This document shows positions 10,343 through 19,203 of a DNA stretch of 61,406 nucleotides, piece after piece. The stretch covers positions 1-61,406 of the IMG/VR virus record IMGVR_UViG_3300032323_001121; one strand, given 5' to 3'. Position 1 is the stretch's first letter. Every line of letters starts with the position of its first letter. The position numbers and the translations under genes were made by a program. Source of the stretch: a virus. The notes under the pieces are model-generated. The model saw only the letters and a program-made list of their open reading frames with translations. It did no database searches and had not been told where the DNA came from.

Positions 10343-11651
10343 GTTTCAAAACTTTCCTCCAGTATATTATATTTCTCTTGAGGATTCATACGAAAGACAA
10401 AATAGTATGAATCTTCAATTAGATTCATTGGGTATTACAAATAAAACAATGATTACTGCTTATGATGGAAGAAATGTAGATTATAAAGACAATGAATTGG
10501 TTGAAGGACTGCATTTCAATCAAATGGATTCAGTTCAAATTGCTGCTTCATTGTCTCACGTAAAAGCAATTAAACAATGGTATTATGAATCTAACACTCC
10601 ATATGCTTTTTTCTTTGAAGATGATGTGACTTTTAAATCAAGTCAATATTGGAATTTTACTTGGGATGATTTGCTGATTAGTCTTCCTAAAAATTGGAAA
10701 GTGATACAACTTGCATTAATTAAGGAAGATGGTATAAAAGAAACAGATATGAAGTTTCATTCAAGAAATTGGTGGAATTGGTCTGCTGGTGCTTATTTGA
10801 TTACAAGAGAATATGCAAAAGTATTAATAGATAATTTCTGTAATGAAAATAGATATAAATTAAAAATCAATAAAGATTTAAGATTAATCCCTTTGGTTGA
10901 AAATGTAATTTATATTACAGCAGGAACCGATTCATATACTTTTCCGTTATTTACAGAAGATACAAAGCACCCATCAACAATAAGAAAAGAAAATTCAGGT
11001 CAAAATATTCACGATAAGAATTCTCAATTTATTTTAAATTGGTGGAAAACAAATGGAAAAACATTTAAACTCCAAGAACACAACACAGAAGAAGATAAAA
11101 TAAATATACTTCTTTATAATTACATTCAAAATCCAGAACTTGCTGAAAATAATTTCAATCTTGCAATTTATTATGAAAATATAGGTCAAACTGCATCAGC
11201 AGTTTCTTATTATCTAAGAACAGCAGAAAGAACACAAGATAAACTATTACAATATGAATGTTTACTTCGTGCTTCGATTTGTTTTGATAAACAAGGTTCT
11301 AGAAATTTTACGGTAAAGGGATTATTACAAAATGCAATTTCAATTCTTCCCAAAAGACCAGAAGGATATTATTTACTTGCAAAGTTTTATAGTAAAGAAA
11401 ATAAAGATGGTTGTTGGAATGATTGTTATTTGATTTCTACAATTGCAGAAAGTATAGTTGATAAAGATTGTAAAGAATTAAACAATAATGTTTCTTACTC
11501 AGGATTTCATAATATTCTTTATTATAAAGCAATTTCAAGTTGGTGGTGCGGATTATGTAGTGAATCTAAAAAAATATTTACTAAAATTTTGATTGATTAT
11601 GATATGAGTGAAAGTGAAATTCAAGTATGTAAAGAATACTTGAATAAATAA
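10335..11651 (+). CDS. GT25-like glycosyltransferase with C-terminal TPR-like region
   Basis: 438 residues from the ATG at 10335 (a TTG one codon earlier is possible). N-terminal ~200 residues: YYISLEDSYERQNSM (nucleotide-sugar binding start of family GT25), the acidic FFFEDDV motif (DxD-like, ~residue 96), and SAGAYLITREYA near 150, all expected of GT25. This family includes LPS galactosyltransferases and collagen galactosyltransferases. Residues ~250-438 are helical with TPR-like spacing (AVSYYLRTAERTQDKL). It may glycosylate phage fibres or host glycans; the target is unknown. Confidence 0.75.
   Translation: MNKFQNFPPVYYISLEDSYERQNSMNLQLDSLGITNKTMITAYDGRNVDYKDNELVEGLHFNQMDSVQIAASLSHVKAIKQWYYESNTPYAFFFEDDVTFKSSQYWNFTWDDLLISLPKNWKVIQLALIKEDGIKETDMKFHSRNWWNWSAGAYLITREYAKVLIDNFCNENRYKLKINKDLRLIPLVENVIYITAGTDSYTFPLFTEDTKHPSTIRKENSGQNIHDKNSQFILNWWKTNGKTFKLQEHNTEEDKINILLYNYIQNPELAENNFNLAIYYENIGQTASAVSYYLRTAERTQDKLLQYECLLRASICFDKQGSRNFTVKGLLQNAISILPKRPEGYYLLAKFYSKENKDGCWNDCYLISTIAESIVDKDCKELNNNVSYSGFHNILYYKAISSWWCGLCSESKKIFTKILIDYDMSESEIQVCKEYLNK
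11643..11650 (+). promoter_or_regulatory. T4-type late promoter AATAAATA
   Basis: AATAAATA overlaps the end of the GT25 gene and lies 24 nt before the ATG at 11675, the spacing seen at the other late promoters of the window. Confidence 0.5.
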
Positions 11652-11674
11652 CTAAAAGCCGAGTGTAAACGAAG

Positions 11675-13231
11675 ATGGCTATTAAGGTATCAAACACTAC
11701 TGTTATTGATGATAGTAAGAATATACAAAACATTGGTATCGCAACTATTACCAGTACATTGAATGTGGGAACTGGTGGTACAGTTATTACCACAACTGCT
11801 GCTGGTTTGGTTGGTATTGGAACAACAGTACCAGCATACACATTACATGTTCAAGGTAATGCAAGAGTTACTGGTGCTTTTAGAGACTCTACGAACTCAC
11901 CAGGAACAACAGGTCAAGTTCTTCAATCAACAGTATCAGGAACTCAATGGGCAACTGCTGCTGGTGGTTCTGGTAAGTTTGATACAAGTATTGATAATGT
12001 ACTTTACGTTCAACCAACAGGAACTTTAGATATTGTTGGGGTTGGAACAACAACATCTCAAATCACAACACTTCCTGCTGGTTCAAATAAGTATCTAGTT
12101 CATTCACTACACGTCACTAATATATCAAACGGTGATGCAGAAATCACTGCTGGGTTTATAATAAATAATAGAAAAGTTCCAGCATCTATTTCAGTCAGTG
12201 CTGGTTCAAGTGGTGGTCCAGGTATTCATACATTTACTGTAGGTTCTGCAAGTAGCATTACTGTTGGTATGGCAGTCACTGGAACAGGTAATATTGGTGA
12301 AACGACAGGTATTGGTACAACTGCTGGATTCCAATACAATACTTATGTAACCAGTGTCGATGGTAACAATATCACACTTAGCAAACCAATGAGTGGTCGT
12401 GCAACTGGTACTTTATTCTTCTCACCAGTATCTGATGTTGTATCAAGACTTCCAGTTCCTGTTGGTTCTGCTGTTGAACTCCTAAAACAACCGATGGTCT
12501 TGGATGCATTAGACAGTATTGTACTACAATCTACTGGTGCAGGTACTGGTATTGGTACAACATCAACTGCTGTATTTTCACAAACAGCAAACTCTGGAAT
12601 TATAACTTGTACTGTTGGTGCTGCAATTACTAATTTTATATCTGCGGGTCAATTAGTTCAAGGTACAGGAACGAATACTGGTATTCAAACGAATACATTT
12701 ATTGGTGTTGGATATACATCAGGTTCAAACATTATTCCACTCACAAGACCAGCAACATCTACATTAACAGGACAAATACTTTCATTCACAGAAGTTGTTG
12801 TTCCACAAGATGGTGCATTACAAGTCACGGTTGTTTATCAGTCATCAACTGATACTTCATATCAAAATGGTACTGGAACTGTTGCTGGAATTTCTTCAAA
12901 CACTACTTCAGTAACTGCTGGTCTTTCATCAACTCCAATTGCTTATTATGGAACAGGAAATACCTATCCATCAATCATTCAGTCTATCAGAGTTTCAAAT
13001 ATCTCTGATGGTTCTATCTATCCTGGTGGTGATTATCCAGTATCCGTAGGTATTGGCAATACTGATACAATCTTCTCATATTTGGCATATAATATGGTGA
13101 TTCCAAAGAACTCTTCTATTGAACTTTGCGAATCACCAAAAAGATTGGGAATCGGACAATCAATCTTTGCAACTACTAACACACCATATGCAATTGAAAT
13201 ACAAATCGCAGGAAAACAAAAAACTACTTAA
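11675..13231 (+). CDS. Fibre/virion structural protein
   Basis: 518 residues, Gly/Ser/Thr-rich and beta-rich. The N-terminal third carries the shaft motif LVGIGTTVPAYTLHVQGNARV followed by TTGQVLQSTVSG, as in the first fibre gene. The rest is a series of beta-sandwich-like segments with repeated SxSSITVGMAVTGTG-type strands. The C-terminus (MVIPKNSSIELCESPKRLG) resembles the receptor-proximal part of small cyanophage structural proteins. Preceded by a late promoter and 3 bp upstream of a glycosyltransferase. Confidence 0.7.
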   Translation: MAIKVSNTTVIDDSKNIQNIGIATITSTLNVGTGGTVITTTAAGLVGIGTTVPAYTLHVQGNARVTGAFRDSTNSPGTTGQVLQSTVSGTQWATAAGGSGKFDTSIDNVLYVQPTGTLDIVGVGTTTSQITTLPAGSNKYLVHSLHVTNISNGDAEITAGFIINNRKVPASISVSAGSSGGPGIHTFTVGSASSITVGMAVTGTGNIGETTGIGTTAGFQYNTYVTSVDGNNITLSKPMSGRATGTLFFSPVSDVVSRLPVPVGSAVELLKQPMVLDALDSIVLQSTGAGTGIGTTSTAVFSQTANSGIITCTVGAAITNFISAGQLVQGTGTNTGIQTNTFIGVGYTSGSNIIPLTRPATSTLTGQILSFTEVVVPQDGALQVTVVYQSSTDTSYQNGTGTVAGISSNTTSVTAGLSSTPIAYYGTGNTYPSIIQSIRVSNISDGSIYPGGDYPVSVGIGNTDTIFSYLAYNMVIPKNSSIELCESPKRLGIGQSIFATTNTPYAIEIQIAGKQKTT

Positions 13232-13234
13232 TTT

Positions 13235-13888
13235 ATGAGTATTCTTATATCATTACCTTGTTATGGTGGATTGGTGAATGAAAAAACCACAACATCACTC
13301 TTTAATCTTGGTAAACTTTTAGTTCGTAATAACATAGACCACGGCATTATGACTGTGGCAAATGAGTCTTTGATTACTCACGGACGGTCAAGAATTGCTA
13401 ATTTCTTTGTGAATAATACAGAGTTTGAGTATTTGTTCTGTCTAGATGCTGATGTTGCATTTTCACCAGAAGATATGTTGAAGTTATATTCATATCAAAA
13501 ACCAATTGTGTCTGCATCTTATCCGATGAAGACAATTCCAATTCGACACTGTTATGAACTTTATAATCCTGTAAAGTTATGTGGAAGTCTAGTCAAGATT
13601 GGTGGAATTGGTATGGGATTTGTGTTGATACATAGAAGTGTATTTGAGAAACTAAATAAACATTATAGTGAATTAAAGTATTTTCCAGGATTGAATAATT
13701 CAAACTATCCAATTACTGAAAAAGAATATCATAACTCTTACCACTACTTTGCAGAAATGAATAAGGAAGGAAAATACTTGGGAGAAGATATGAGTTTCTT
13801 TCATCGTGTGAGTGATATTGGTTATGATGTTTGGATGGATACAAGTATAGAATTACAACACATCGGTTCTCACGTATTCGGTAAGTAA
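13235..13888 (+). CDS. GT2-like (GT-A fold) glycosyltransferase
   Basis: 217 residues. Starts MSILISLPCYGGLV, then THGRSRIANFFV and FEYLFCLDADVAFSPEDM: the DAD is the metal/nucleotide-sugar DxD motif, at about residue 72. GIGMGFVLIHRSVFEKL and GEDMSFFHRV (ED before the C-terminal His region) complete the GT-A pattern. Much shorter than host GT2 enzymes and without membrane segments, so cytosolic. It lies 1 bp before the first repeat adhesin, suggesting co-expression and possibly modification of that adhesin (inference). Confidence 0.75.
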   Translation: MSILISLPCYGGLVNEKTTTSLFNLGKLLVRNNIDHGIMTVANESLITHGRSRIANFFVNNTEFEYLFCLDADVAFSPEDMLKLYSYQKPIVSASYPMKTIPIRHCYELYNPVKLCGSLVKIGGIGMGFVLIHRSVFEKLNKHYSELKYFPGLNNSNYPITEKEYHNSYHYFAEMNKEGKYLGEDMSFFHRVSDIGYDVWMDTSIELQHIGSHVFGK

Positions 13889-13889
13889 A

Positions 13890-15815
13890 ATGGCAATTGG
13901 AGTATTTGGTCTACAAGTTGCTTATAAATTGAAAAGACTTGAGGTGATGAGTACTGATGATACTCACGGTTGGTTTGGTGGTGGTTCTACTCCTACAACA
14001 GTAGCAACAGTAGACCGTATAGATTTCTCTAATGATACTGGAACTGCAAATGTTAGAGGTCCATTAAGTCAAGTAAGAAGTAATTCAGCAGCAACAGGAA
14101 ACTCTAATTATGGTTGGTTTGGTGGTGGTTTTCCTGGTCCTGGTGCAATATCAAGAGTAGACCGTATAGATTTTTCTAATGATTCTGGAACAGTATCAGT
14201 AAGAGGTCCATTAAGTTTAGCAAGATTTAGTTTAGCAGCAACAGGAAACTCTAACTATGGTTGGTTTGGTGGTGGTGCTCCTTCACCATCTGTAATAACA
14301 GACAGAGTAGACCGTATAGATTTCTCTAATGATTCTGCAACAGCATTACTGAGAGGTTCATTAAGTTCAGAAAGATACAGATTAGCAGCAACAGGAAACT
14401 CTAACTATGGTTGGTTTGGTGGTGGTGCTAATCCAAGTGCTCCTTTCACAAAATCAACAGTAGAACGTATAGATTTTTCTAATGATTCCTCAACAGCATC
14501 AGTAAGAGGTCGATTAAGTGCAGCAAGAGGATATAATTTTGGAGCAACAGGAAACTCTAACTATGGTTGGTTTGGTGGTGGCAGAGCTGGTTCTCCAGTA
14601 GCAACAGTATCAACAGTAGAACGCATAGATTTCTCAAATGATTCTGCAACAGCATCTGTTAGAGGTTCATTAAGTCAAGCAAGACAATCTGTAACAGCAA
14701 CAGGAAATTCCAATTATGGTTGGTTTGGTGGTGGTTTTAATCCAACACCAGCAGAAGTATCAACAGTAGACCGCATAGATTTTTCTAATGATTCTGTATC
14801 AGCATCACCAAGAGGTCCATTAAGTTTGGCAAGATATAGTTTAGCAGCAACATCAGGGCAAGCAAGGTCTTCAAGTGTTCGTCTACAAAAAGCAGGGAAT
14901 TATGGTTGGTTTGGTGGTGGTAAAGCGGTATCACCACTACCACTTCCAGTATATTCAACAGTAGACCGTATAGATTTCTCAAATGATTCTGTAACAGCAT
15001 CACCAAGAAGTCCATTAAGTTTACAAAGATATGATTTAGCAGCAACAGGAAACTCTAATTATGGTTGGTTTGCTGGTGGCAATAGTATTGCGAGCCCACG
15101 TACTACTCAAGCAAGAGTAGACCGTATAGATTTCTCAAATGATTCTACAACAGCATCAATAAGAGGTCCATTAAGTGGAGTAAGATATGCTATGTCAGCA
15201 ACAGGAAACTCTAATTATGGTTGGTTTACTAACGGATATGATAACGCAACTTCAGTAAGAACAGCACTTCGTATAGATTTCGCAAATGATTCTTCAACAA
15301 CATCACCAAGAACGTTGATGCCTGTTTATATGATATCTAGTGCAGCAACCGGAAACTCTAATTATGGTTGGTTTGGTGGTGGTGCAAATGGGAATCCTTT
15401 ATCTACAATTTCAACTGTACAACGTATTGATTTTTCAAATGATGGCACATCTCCATTAAGTAGGGGTCCATTAAGTCAACAAAGATTTAGTTTAGCAGCA
15501 ACAGGAAACTCTAACTATGGTTGGTTTGGTGGTGGTTATAGTGGTGGATATTGGAAATTAGTAGACCGTATAGATTTTTCGAATGATTCAGTTCAAGCAT
15601 CTGTTAGAGGTCCATTAAATAATTATAAATATGGTTTAGCAGCAACAGGAAACTCTAATTATGGTTGGTTTGGTGGTGGTCAATTTCCATCATCAACAGT
15701 ATTAGCAACAGTAGACCGCATAAACTTCTCTAATGATGCAGTAACAGCATCACCAAGAGGTTCATTGAGTCTAGAAAGGGAAAACCCAGCAGCAACCTCA
15801 AACACCCCAACATAA
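13890..15815 (+). CDS. 12-repeat kelch-like adhesin (paralogue 1 of 3)
   Basis: 641 residues. After a ~27-residue leader there are 12 tandem units of ~46-52 residues. Each reads NYGWFGGG, a loop of variable length and sequence, VDRIDFSND, a Ser/Thr-Ala strand, RGPLSxxRY and LAATGNS. Units 1-6 and 7-12 are separated by a linker, SGQARSSSVRLQKAGNYG. The GGG after aromatic residues plus four strand-like segments per unit is kelch-like, and 6+6 suggests two six-bladed propellers (inference). Unit 9 is divergent (WFTNG). Flanked by a glycosyltransferase and an oxygenase. Likely receptor-binding or capsid/tail decoration protein. Confidence 0.75.
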   Translation: MAIGVFGLQVAYKLKRLEVMSTDDTHGWFGGGSTPTTVATVDRIDFSNDTGTANVRGPLSQVRSNSAATGNSNYGWFGGGFPGPGAISRVDRIDFSNDSGTVSVRGPLSLARFSLAATGNSNYGWFGGGAPSPSVITDRVDRIDFSNDSATALLRGSLSSERYRLAATGNSNYGWFGGGANPSAPFTKSTVERIDFSNDSSTASVRGRLSAARGYNFGATGNSNYGWFGGGRAGSPVATVSTVERIDFSNDSATASVRGSLSQARQSVTATGNSNYGWFGGGFNPTPAEVSTVDRIDFSNDSVSASPRGPLSLARYSLAATSGQARSSSVRLQKAGNYGWFGGGKAVSPLPLPVYSTVDRIDFSNDSVTASPRSPLSLQRYDLAATGNSNYGWFAGGNSIASPRTTQARVDRIDFSNDSTTASIRGPLSGVRYAMSATGNSNYGWFTNGYDNATSVRTALRIDFANDSSTTSPRTLMPVYMISSAATGNSNYGWFGGGANGNPLSTISTVQRIDFSNDGTSPLSRGPLSQQRFSLAATGNSNYGWFGGGYSGGYWKLVDRIDFSNDSVQASVRGPLNNYKYGLAATGNSNYGWFGGGQFPSSTVLATVDRINFSNDAVTASPRGSLSLERENPAATSNTPT

Positions 15816-15818
15816 ATA
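15811..15818 (+). promoter_or_regulatory. T4-type late promoter CATAAATA
   Basis: CATAAATA directly after the stop codon of the first repeat adhesin and 22 nt before the ATG at 15840. The following text up to the ATG closely matches that at 23194-23222, so this leader is duplicated in the window. Confidence 0.6.
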
Positions 15819-15839
15819 CTTCAAACTACATTATTACTG

Positions 15840-16451
15840 ATGAAGCAGAACATTATTATTGTTGATAATTTCTATGAGAATCCATATGAAGTTCGTCAAT
15901 ATGCACTAAATCTTGAATATCCACAACCACAAGACGGTTATACATATCCAGGAAGAAACTCAAAAGGAACTTTTTACAATCAAGAGATTCACGATAAGTT
16001 TGAGAATCTAATTGGAAGACATTTAGTTCCTGCTGATTGTGGTAATCATGGAGATTTTAGATTATCATTAGAGGCAGATACATTCCAACAAGATATTCAT
16101 ATTGACCCAATCTGGGAATGGGGTTGTGTTCTTTATATGAATCTACCACATCAGTGTATTGATGAGGCAGGAACATCTTTCTGGAAACATAAGAAACTGG
16201 GATGGGAAAGATGCCCAGAACAACAAGAAGCATCGTGGTTTGGTTATACTTCTTATGATGAAATTCGTGATGGTATCATCTATGGTGATGGACTTGACCG
16301 TTCCAAGTGGGAGAGATACTGTCTTGCGAATATGAGGTATAATAGAGCAGTTATATTTGACCCAAAACTCTGGCATTCGCACGGAGCAAACTTTGGAGAT
16401 AGTTTAGAAAATGGTAGATTAGTTCAATTGTTCTTCTTTAATAATGCATAA
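15840..16451 (+). CDS. Fe(II)/2-oxoglutarate oxygenase-like protein (DUF6445 type)
   Basis: 203 residues. IIIVDNFYENPYEVRQYAL at the N-terminus and a later jelly-roll core with HIDPIWEWGCVLYMNL (H-x-D iron ligands, ~residues 81-83), WHSHGANFGD (distal His) and GRLVQLFFF (Arg for 2-oxoglutarate) match the DUF6445 family of predicted 2OG oxygenases. Cytosolic. Placed between a repeat adhesin and a sulfotransferase that overlaps it by 8 bp, so it may hydroxylate a fibre residue that is then modified further. Substrate unknown. Confidence 0.7.
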   Translation: MKQNIIIVDNFYENPYEVRQYALNLEYPQPQDGYTYPGRNSKGTFYNQEIHDKFENLIGRHLVPADCGNHGDFRLSLEADTFQQDIHIDPIWEWGCVLYMNLPHQCIDEAGTSFWKHKKLGWERCPEQQEASWFGYTSYDEIRDGIIYGDGLDRSKWERYCLANMRYNRAVIFDPKLWHSHGANFGDSLENGRLVQLFFFNNA

Positions 16452-17274
16452 GACTTATTTTTTTGAGAGTGGATTACCTCGTTCTGGTTCTACATTACTT
16501 TCTGCAATTCTAAATCAAAATCCAGACATTCACTGCGGTGCTATATCTCCGGTGTTGGAGATTATGTATTATACAGAGCAATACTTTGAGGGGTCAGAGC
16601 AGGCACTTGCATATCCAAAACCAGCACAGCATCATAAGATTATTTCAAGTGTAATTGATAATTATTATGATGATATTGATAAACCAATTATATTTGATAA
16701 ATGCCGTGCCTGGCCCAATAATGTTGACCGACTACAAGAATACATCACAAAGACACCAAAGATTCTGTGTCCTGTAAGAGATGTGGTAGAGATTCTTGCA
16801 TCTTTTATTCAAATGATTCATCGCAATCTTAATCAAGTATCATTTCTAGATAAGGCACTCATAGATAAAGGATATGAACCAACAGACGACAATCGTTGTG
16901 ATTACCTAATGTGCCCTGAAGGTATTGTAGACCAGTCATTATATGCCTTTGGAGAGGGGTTTAGAAAGGGTTGTGAGAAGTATATGCACATGATTGAGTA
17001 TAATGACTTGGTGAACCGTCCAGAAGACACTATGCGTAAGGTTTATAAGTTTTTAGAGATTCCTGAATATAAACACGACTTTGGTAATGTAAGTCATAAA
17101 TACAGAGAGAAAGATAATGAGATTTATGGGCTGAGTGATATGCACGAAGTTCGTAAGCAAGTGAAAAGAACTTCTAAAAGACCTGAGGAAGTTTTGAGTG
17201 ATTATGTTTTGAATAAGTATTCTGGTATGGAATTTTGGAGAAAGGCAAAACAACCCATCAGTCTTTTCATATAA
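16444..17274 (+). CDS. Sulfotransferase family protein
   Basis: 276 residues. The start TYFFESGLPRSGSTLLSAIL contains the 5'-phosphosulfate-binding loop (LPRSGSTLL) of PAPS-dependent sulfotransferases. CPVRDVVEILASFIQM (~residue 115) fits the 3'-phosphate-binding motif region (RD...S). No signal peptide or membrane segment. It overlaps the oxygenase gene by 8 bp and is followed by the second repeat adhesin after 4 bp. Predicted to sulfate a sugar or tyrosine; whether the acceptor is a virion protein or host glycan cannot be told. Confidence 0.75.
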   Translation: MHKTYFFESGLPRSGSTLLSAILNQNPDIHCGAISPVLEIMYYTEQYFEGSEQALAYPKPAQHHKIISSVIDNYYDDIDKPIIFDKCRAWPNNVDRLQEYITKTPKILCPVRDVVEILASFIQMIHRNLNQVSFLDKALIDKGYEPTDDNRCDYLMCPEGIVDQSLYAFGEGFRKGCEKYMHMIEYNDLVNRPEDTMRKVYKFLEIPEYKHDFGNVSHKYREKDNEIYGLSDMHEVRKQVKRTSKRPEEVLSDYVLNKYSGMEFWRKAKQPISLFI

Positions 17275-17278
17275 GTAA

Positions 17279-19198
17279 ATGACAATCAATAATAACAATA
17301 TATTTGGAGCATTTACTCTTAATGAAGCAAGAGGGTCAAGACTGACTGGTGATTGGTTGCATACAGATACGATTGCGAATTATGGTTGGTTTGGTGGTGG
17401 TGCTAATTTTCCTGCAAATTATTCAACAGTAGACCGTATAGATTTCTCTAATGATACTGGAACTGCAAATATTAGAGGTCCTTTAAGTTCAGTAAGATAT
17501 GCTATGGGAGCAACAGGAAACTCCAACTATGGTTGGTTTGGTGGTGGTCTTATTCCTGGATCAGTAGTAGTAGCAACAGTAGACCGCATAGATTTTTCTA
17601 ATGATTCTGCACCAGCATCAGTTAGAGGTTCATTAAGTTTAGCAAGACGAGATTTAGCAGCAACAGGAAACTCTAACTATGGTTGGTTTGGTGGTGGTAT
17701 TAATCCTACTCCAGCAATATTTTCAACAGTAGACCGTATAGATTTTTCTAATGATTCTTCAACAGCATCAGTTAGAGGTCCATTAATCGTAGAAAGATTA
17801 CGTTTAGCAGCAACAGGAAACTCTAATTATGGTTGGTTTGCTGGTGGTAATGGTCCAGTATCAACAGTAGATCGTATAGATTTCTCTAATGATTCTTCCA
17901 CAGCATCACCAAGAGGTCCTTTAAGTTTAGCAAGATTTGCTGTAGAAGCAACAGGAAACTCTAACTATGGTTGGTTTGGTGGTGGTATTATTCCTGGACC
18001 AGCAGTAGTAGCAACAGTAGACCGCATAGATTTTTCTAATGATTCTGTATCAGCATCAGTTAGAGGTCCATTAACTTCTGTAAGATATAATTCATCAGCA
18101 ACAGGAAACTCTAACTATGGTTGGTTTGGTGGTGGTGCTACTCCTACAAAAGTAGCAACAGTAAATCGCATAGATTTTTCTAATGATTCTGTAACGGCAT
18201 CACCAAGAGGTCCATTAGGTGCAGCAAGATATAATATAGGTGCAACATCAGGAGTTCTCAATATTCGCAGACAAAAAGCAGGGAATTATGGTTGGTTTGG
18301 TGGTGGATATGCTCCAGCAACAGCAAGGTCAACAGTAGACCGTATAGATTTCTCTAATGATTCTGCATTAGCATTAGTAAGAGGTCCATTAAGTTCTCCA
18401 GCAGGAAGACGATATGGTTTTGCAGCAACAGGAAATTCTAACTACGGATGGTTTGGTGGTGGAGATATTCCAGTAGTAGCAACAGTAGACCGTATAGATT
18501 TCTCTAATGATTCACCATCAGCATTAGTAAGAGGTCCATTAAGTCAAGCAAGAAGAGGTTTATCGGCAACAGGAAACTCTAACTATGGTTGGTTTGGTGG
18601 TGGGTTTGATCCAGCATTACCAATTCCTCAACGAACATTAGCAACAGTAGACCGTATAGATTTTTCTAATGATTCTGCATTAGCATTACTGAGAGGTCCA
18701 TTAAGTTCAGTAAGATATGCTTCAGCAGCAACAGGAAATTCCAATTATGGTTGGTTTTTTAATGGATCAAATCCATCATTAATTCCAAACGAACAATCAA
18801 CAGTAGACCGTATAAATTTTTCTAATGATTCTGTATCAGCATTGCCAAGAGCTCTAACACCTTCACCAGCAAAAGAAAAACATGCAGCAACAGGAAACTC
18901 TAACTTTGGTTGGATTGGTGGTGGTAGTAGTCCAGCAACATCAAAAGTATTTCGTATAAATTTTTCTAATGATTCTGCATTAGCATTACTGAGAGGTCCA
19001 TTAAATGCTCCATCAGGAAGAACTGAATTAGCAGCAACAGGAAACTCTAACTATGGTTGGTTTGGTGGTGGTGGGCCTGGACCAGGAGCATTAGTAGACC
19101 GTATAGATTTCTCTAGTGATTCTGTATCAGCATCACCAAGAGGTCTATTAAGTTTAGGAAGAACTGAATTAGCAGCAACATCAAATACTAACAAATAA
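17279..19198 (+). CDS. 12-repeat kelch-like adhesin (paralogue 2 of 3)
   Basis: 639 residues with the same plan as the gene at 13890. A ~36-residue unique leader is followed by 12 units of NYGWFGGG-loop-VDRIDFSNDS-RGPLS-AATGNS, split 6+6 by the linker SGVLNIRRQKAGNYG. Loop lengths after GWFGGG range from about 3 to 15 residues, while the rest of each unit is nearly invariant, also at DNA level. Units 10 and 11 are the most divergent (WFFNG, FGWIGGG). Lies between a sulfotransferase and a glycosyltransferase. Likely a surface-exposed virion adhesin. Confidence 0.75.
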   Translation: MTINNNNIFGAFTLNEARGSRLTGDWLHTDTIANYGWFGGGANFPANYSTVDRIDFSNDTGTANIRGPLSSVRYAMGATGNSNYGWFGGGLIPGSVVVATVDRIDFSNDSAPASVRGSLSLARRDLAATGNSNYGWFGGGINPTPAIFSTVDRIDFSNDSSTASVRGPLIVERLRLAATGNSNYGWFAGGNGPVSTVDRIDFSNDSSTASPRGPLSLARFAVEATGNSNYGWFGGGIIPGPAVVATVDRIDFSNDSVSASVRGPLTSVRYNSSATGNSNYGWFGGGATPTKVATVNRIDFSNDSVTASPRGPLGAARYNIGATSGVLNIRRQKAGNYGWFGGGYAPATARSTVDRIDFSNDSALALVRGPLSSPAGRRYGFAATGNSNYGWFGGGDIPVVATVDRIDFSNDSPSALVRGPLSQARRGLSATGNSNYGWFGGGFDPALPIPQRTLATVDRIDFSNDSALALLRGPLSSVRYASAATGNSNYGWFFNGSNPSLIPNEQSTVDRINFSNDSVSALPRALTPSPAKEKHAATGNSNFGWIGGGSSPATSKVFRINFSNDSALALLRGPLNAPSGRTELAATGNSNYGWFGGGGPGPGALVDRIDFSSDSVSASPRGLLSLGRTELAATSNTNK

Positions 19199-19203
19199 AC
19201 ATT